From assembly GCA_008711295.1 (NCBI GenBank), contig VUYV01000289.1, forward strand, positions 713,532 to 777,531: DNA of 64,000 nucleotides, read 5' to 3'. This stretch comes from Anarhynchus alexandrinus. Its lineage: Eukaryota > Chordata > Aves > Charadriiformes > Charadriidae. A program made the translations under genes and the position numbers. Shown piece after piece: positions 60,301-64,000 of this stretch. The notes under the pieces are model-generated. The model had not been told where the DNA came from, ran no database searches, and saw only the letters and a list, made by a program, of their open reading frames with translations. The stretch's first letter is position 1; the number at the start of each line of letters is the position of its first letter.

Positions 60301-61185
60301 ACGATATTGATATGATTTAAGACACAAAAAAAAGCCTTTTGTCACTAATGTGAAGCGATATTTTTCAGTTTCCTCAGAGGAAAAGTAGGCTGGAATTTTA
60401 CCTCAAAGCACTGTAGAAAATAATCAAAGATGTGATTTAAAGATTTATTCACTCCCTGCTACCAAGCTTTGTTTATTTAACTATTTCTTGAGAAAAACAG
60501 AGAATTAAAAAAAAAAAACACAAACCACAATATTTTTTGCCATTAGAAAGCTTGATAGCAAAATAGCAAAAGTTTTATTGCCATGGTTTGAGTTTATGTA
60601 TGAAACATAGATAATAGTGGAAAAGGTCATTTTAGCCTTTATTGATCATCATGTTTGTCATATGCTAGGGATAAGAAAGTCTATTTGCCACACCTGACAG
60701 GTTGGCCATATCATCTAGGCATTTTGTTGATTTTTTTTCTTTAGGGTTTCTTTTTTTTTTTTTTTTTTGAAAAAAAAGGGAGGGGGATAAGAGTTTTTCT
60801 TAGTTTACAAAATTATCTCTGGCACAACCTAACAGACGAAACCAAAAATAATGTTAGTAAACAGATAAATTGAAGCTGGAAGCAAAATGAGATAAGCATC
60901 TCCTAAAAAAAATTGGGAACTAATCTGCTGCAAAACAGAATCAGTAATCCCTTCCCCTTCCCTACTGTCCTTTTAAATAATGGTGCATCAGTTTAATGAA
61001 ATGAGGCTCCAGCTGCTTACTGGACAGCAGAGTTTTCCAGGGGGACATGCATGCAGAAGCATGCAGGCATTGGAGAGGTGTTCCATACCCAAATGGAACT
61101 AGTTTTACTTTACAGGTCACAGAGATATAGGGTAGCATGGCCCTGCTCACTGAAAACAGCTTTAGGTAAGTCCATGAGCTCCCAG

Positions 61186-61203
61186 AGATCCGTTCACGGA
61201 TCT
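61186..61203. repeat. Perfect 8-bp inverted repeat
   Basis: agatccgt and acggatct around a 2-base loop, with a CpG in each arm. It lies in a stretch of higher sequence complexity that could be conserved noncoding DNA. Confidence 0.7.
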
Positions 61204-62353
61204 GAAATGTCTGTTTTGCTTTTTGTGTAGCTATTCATCCGAGGCCTCTTTTCACACTGCCAAGAGCCACTTTTCCGAAGTCTACAGGGAATCTGATGAT
61301 TAAGGCTGAAATCATCATCATGGCAATTGAAAGCTGCTAGTGTACCTGGTCTGCTTCCTTTCTATGAAGCATTTATTTACAAGGTCTCTAATCTAGCATC
61401 AACTCAGAGGGCAGAAGCAGCGATGAAACTTGCAGCAGCAGCTATTAACGCCTCTCACTACAGATCCTGCTTAGTTTGCGTGACCTATTTGTATTACAGT
61501 GCAAGATAACATGCTGCAAATTTTATGGTACCTCTAAAACCATCTCCATTAGTTATACAATCAACATTCGATCAAGACCAGACTAGCCCTTAAATAGCAA
61601 AGTCCACTGAACAGCAAAAATAATTTTAATTCTTTCTTGTTAAAAACCAAATAAATGCAATCAAAGCTACCAGTTTGTGAATCCATTAATAGCTTCAGAG
61701 ATATTAGTTGAGTTTCCATGAGTAAATGTGGCTGCAGAATCAGATCTGAAGGTGTCAAATTTTGCATATATCTTGTCCACACTGGATTGCTCCTACTGAA
61801 AATAAATGATCATAGCAGTATATTTTCTGTGTGGCAATATATGAAGTTCAGCACAAAAAAAAATATTAGAAAAACAAGCAAAAAATATAGCATTTTATAA
61901 AGAAATTTTTCATTTTATAGATGTTTATTCATCAAAACTTACTGAAGCTTGTTGTGTTTTTCTTAAAAGAATAAGCAAATTGTTGGTCCCACACAACCAT
62001 ACATAGTTTTCTAAGCCTTCTCTATAGAGTGAATTATTTTTATTGATCAGGAAGCTTCTGTCTGGGTGCTCAGTGGAAAGTCTTAATGAAACACTTATCT
62101 TAGAAAAAGATTAGTAATACGGCCAGTGAAAACCAATTTTCTTGCGTTTAATCTCCTAATCTATTTTACATTATTTCCCAGGGGTACCATGAACTTCACA
62201 GACACATGGCTTTGTGCAAATAATCAATTATATGACAGAATCTCATGAGTTTGCTCTATAAGAGTTAGCCACCTTTCTAAATGGACTGTTTCCTGTTCTG
62301 GAATAGATAAACCTAGTCTAACTAGAGAGTAACAGACCCAGCAATGCCATTTT

Positions 62354-62413
62354 TAAAAAAAAAAAAAAAAAATAAAAAAAAAAAAAAAAAAAGAAGAAAA
62401 AAAAAAGAAAAAA
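62354..62413. repeat. A-rich tract
   Basis: About 60 bases nearly all A, with a few T and G interruptions. It starts about 190 bases before the CR1 copy at 62545 and seems unrelated to the CR1 tail, which is at the other end. Confidence 0.9.
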
Positions 62414-62544
62414 ATTATTTGGAAGTCACCCAATGAAAAGTAATTTCTTTTATATCCCAAATGCTCATTATTATGTAAGCTCAGTGACCCTATATGTAAG
62501 GATGCCATGTTAAAAGATCTTTCAATACCTGACATAGGTCCATT

Positions 62545-62879
62545 AGATGGTTCAAGACCTTCTAAGGAACCTGAAGGTGCACAAGTCCATGGGACCTGAT
62601 GAGATTCATCCGCATGTCCTCAGGGAACTGGCGGATGAAGTTTCTAAGCCACTATCCATCATATTTGAGAAGTCATGGCAGTCTGGTGAAGTTCCCACTG
62701 ACTGGAAAAGGGGTAACGTAACCCCCATTTTTAAAAAGGGAAAAAGGGAAGACCCGGGGAACTAACGGGCCAGTCAGTCTCACCTCTGTGCCCGGCAGGA
62801 TCATGGAGCAGATCCTCCTAGAAACTCTGCTAAGGCACATGGAAAATAAGGAGGTGATTGGTGACAGCCAACATGGCTC
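62545..62879 (+). mobile_element. CR1 LINE, RT N-terminal part of a copy with missing core
   Basis: Plus-strand CR1 beginning in the segment coding for [20 protein letters not shown] and continuing through [20 protein letters not shown], the [15 protein letters not shown] segment and, after a frame break, the SLTSVPG-IMEQIL segment to a short stretch coding for GDSQHG. It then stops abruptly at acatggct. The next CR1 sequence starts at 63196, and about 380 residues of the normal RT order are not all present between them. Confidence 0.92.
62547..62765 (+). pseudogene. CR1 reverse transcriptase, N-terminal fragment
   Basis: A 72-codon frame containing [20 protein letters not shown], the [21 protein letters not shown] region and [14 protein letters not shown]. 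The frame ends where other copies code for NYRPVSLTS: the tyrosine codon is damaged (aactaacgggcc), giving a stop. This is the fingers region before the catalytic palm of the LINE RT. Confidence 0.88.
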
Positions 62880-63195
62880 AGGTTGTGGAACTCTTTGTGG
62901 TCCCTCCTCAAGCCTGGTAGAGACTTGCAAGGCACGATTTGTTCTGAACTGATGTTTAACATTGAATACTGATTTGAAACATGGCAGGAACAATAGAAAA
63001 CAAAACCTAAAGGCATCTTCCTTACAGTGGACTTTTCTCTCATCTCACAGTTCTGATCTCCTTGCCAAACAGTAGATATACTGTATTTGTCTGGCATTTT
63101 CAACCATTTTTCTGGGAGAAATGTTGAATTTATCAGTGCTTATATCCATGTCTTCCTTTCATTCATTGATGAGTCAATGGATAAAATCTCTTGAA
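62880..63195. other. Non-CR1 segment between two CR1 parts
   Basis: About 316 bases that do not read as CR1 in either strand (starts caggttgtggaactctttg). They replace the RT palm region, including the catalytic aspartates. The origin is not recognised. Confidence 0.6.
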
Positions 63196-63997
63196 TGATG
63201 GGCCGAGGCCAATGGTATGAGGTTCAACAAAGCCAAGTTCCAGGTCCTGCACTTGGATCACAGCAACCCCATGCAGTGCTATAAGCTTGGGGAAGAGTGG
63301 CTGGAAAGCTGCCTGGTGGAAAAGAACCAGGGTGTGCTGGTTGACAGCTGGCTGAATATGAGCCAACAGTGTGCCCAGGTGGCCAAGAAGGCCAACAGCA
63401 CTCTGTCTTGTGTCAGAAACAGTGTGGTGAGCAGGACTAGGGAAGTGATTGTCCCCCTGCACTCAGCAATGGTGAGACAGCACCTTGAATACTGTATTCA
63501 GTTCTGGGTCCCGCACTACAAGAAAGACATTGAGGTGCTGGAATGTGTCCAGAGAAGGGCGACAAAGCTGGTGAAGGGTCTAGAGAACAAGTCTTATGTG
63601 GAGAGGCTGAGGGAATTGGGACTGTTTAGCCTGGAGAAAAGGAGGCTGAGGAGAGACCTTATCACTCTCTACAACTACCTGAAAGGAGGTTGTAGTGAGG
63701 TGGCGGTTGGTCTCTTCTCCCAAGTAACAAGTAATAGGACAAGAGGAAATGGCCTCAAATTATGCAGGGGAAGTTTAAGTTGAATATTAGGAAAAATTTC
63801 TTAACAGAAAGGGTTGTCAAGCATTGGAACAGGCTGCCCAGGGAAGTGGTGGCCATCTATGGAGGTATTTAACAGACATGTAGATGTGGTGTTTAGAGAC
63901 ATGGTTTGGTAGTGGTTTTGGCAGTGTTAGGTTGATGGTCGGACCTGATGATCTTAAAGGTCCCTTCCAACCTAGACAGTTCTATGATTCTATGAAT
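63196..63997 (+). mobile_element. CR1 LINE, RT C-terminus and 3' end
   Basis: CR1 resumes with gatgggccgaggccaatgg (before the segment coding for [14 protein letters not shown]) and runs to the end tagacagttctatgattcta, with a tail of about two units. It is a [13 protein letters not shown] copy, matching 31592 and 50080. Near its end (about 63770-63830) the segment coding for the FFT-V-KHWN motif is in another frame. Confidence 0.95.
63217..63783 (+). pseudogene. CR1 reverse transcriptase, C-terminal fragment
   Basis: The second-longest CR1-derived frame in the window (188 codons). It covers [40 protein letters not shown], the [20 protein letters not shown] region, the [20 protein letters not shown] region and [20 protein letters not shown], ending after LCRGSLS by frameshift, short of the natural C-terminus. 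The catalytic palm is not included. Few substitutions relative to the copy at 31592 suggest moderate age. The first Met is internal to the protein. Confidence 0.88.
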
Positions 63998-64000
63998 ATC

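Larger units (their letters stand above)
57337..62544. other. Unique AT-rich DNA, no gene recognised
   Basis: About 5.2 kb without a recognised gene. It holds a short ctctctct tract near 57398, a T18 run at 60751-60768, a perfect palindrome at 61186-61203 in a more complex stretch (about 61150-61520), and an A-rich tract at 62354-62413 just before the last CR1. Confidence 0.55.

Noticed and set aside
62353..62535. 60-codon minus-strand frame ending in poly-Phe
   Set aside because: The Phe run is the complement of the A-rich tract, a simple repeat.
1..64000. CRISPR arrays, rRNA, tRNA genes, bacterial-type operons
   Set aside because: No regularly spaced direct repeats with unique spacers, no rRNA-like blocks and no tRNA-like internal promoter boxes were seen. 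The DNA is clearly avian.

Overview
The window is bird DNA from a gene-poor part of the genome, either intergenic or deep inside introns. The evidence is a dozen or more CR1 LINE fragments with the avian 3' tail (an 8-base unit reading attctatg in the sense direction), two LTRs of an avian endogenous-retrovirus family, and an AT-rich background with no mammalian-type L1 or Alu. No complete host gene, rRNA, tRNA or CRISPR array was found. All long open frames that I recognise belong to CR1 reverse transcriptase or to LTR repeats.

Layout. 1-113 is an A-rich simple repeat. 114-9303 is unique AT-rich DNA with one short CR1 3' end (6785-6929) and an exon-like open segment on the minus strand (7862-8017). 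9304 to about 10002 is a GC-rich solo-type LTR. 10003-20770 is mostly unique, with an old CR1 tail (14885-15010) and a very old CR1/L3-like block (about 17060-18490). 20821-22975 holds the longest CR1 copy, flanked by a 13-base direct repeat. 22989-29840 is unrecognised. About 30010-32950 has higher G+C and several minus-strand open segments with splice-like borders, probably a decayed gene, with a CR1 inserted at 31592-32165. 34269-34966 is another CR1. 38708-38882 is a pyrimidine pentamer array containing 48 Ns. 39670-43146 holds an old CR1 piece and two unexplained minus-strand open frames. 45749-52796 has small CR1 tails, a TTCTA array and a 65-base tandem duplication. 52797-54535 is a CR1 split by a 1.1 kb LTR. 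55570-57336 has two CR1 copies, one with an intact reverse-transcriptase C-terminus. 57337-62544 is unrecognised, and 62545-63997 is a CR1 whose polymerase core is missing.

There is no working gene system to describe. The parts relate through insertion history: CR1 copies of several ages, an LTR nested in a CR1, and a CR1 lodged in the probable pseudogene block. The observations most worth checking are the decayed coding block at 30-33 kb, the exon-like segment at 7.9-8.0 kb, the long minus frame at 42.5-43.1 kb, and the structure of the 20.8-23.0 kb CR1.

Family names for CR1 and the LTR come from recognition of typical sequence and not from a database search. Element borders are estimates to within about 10 bases unless stated.
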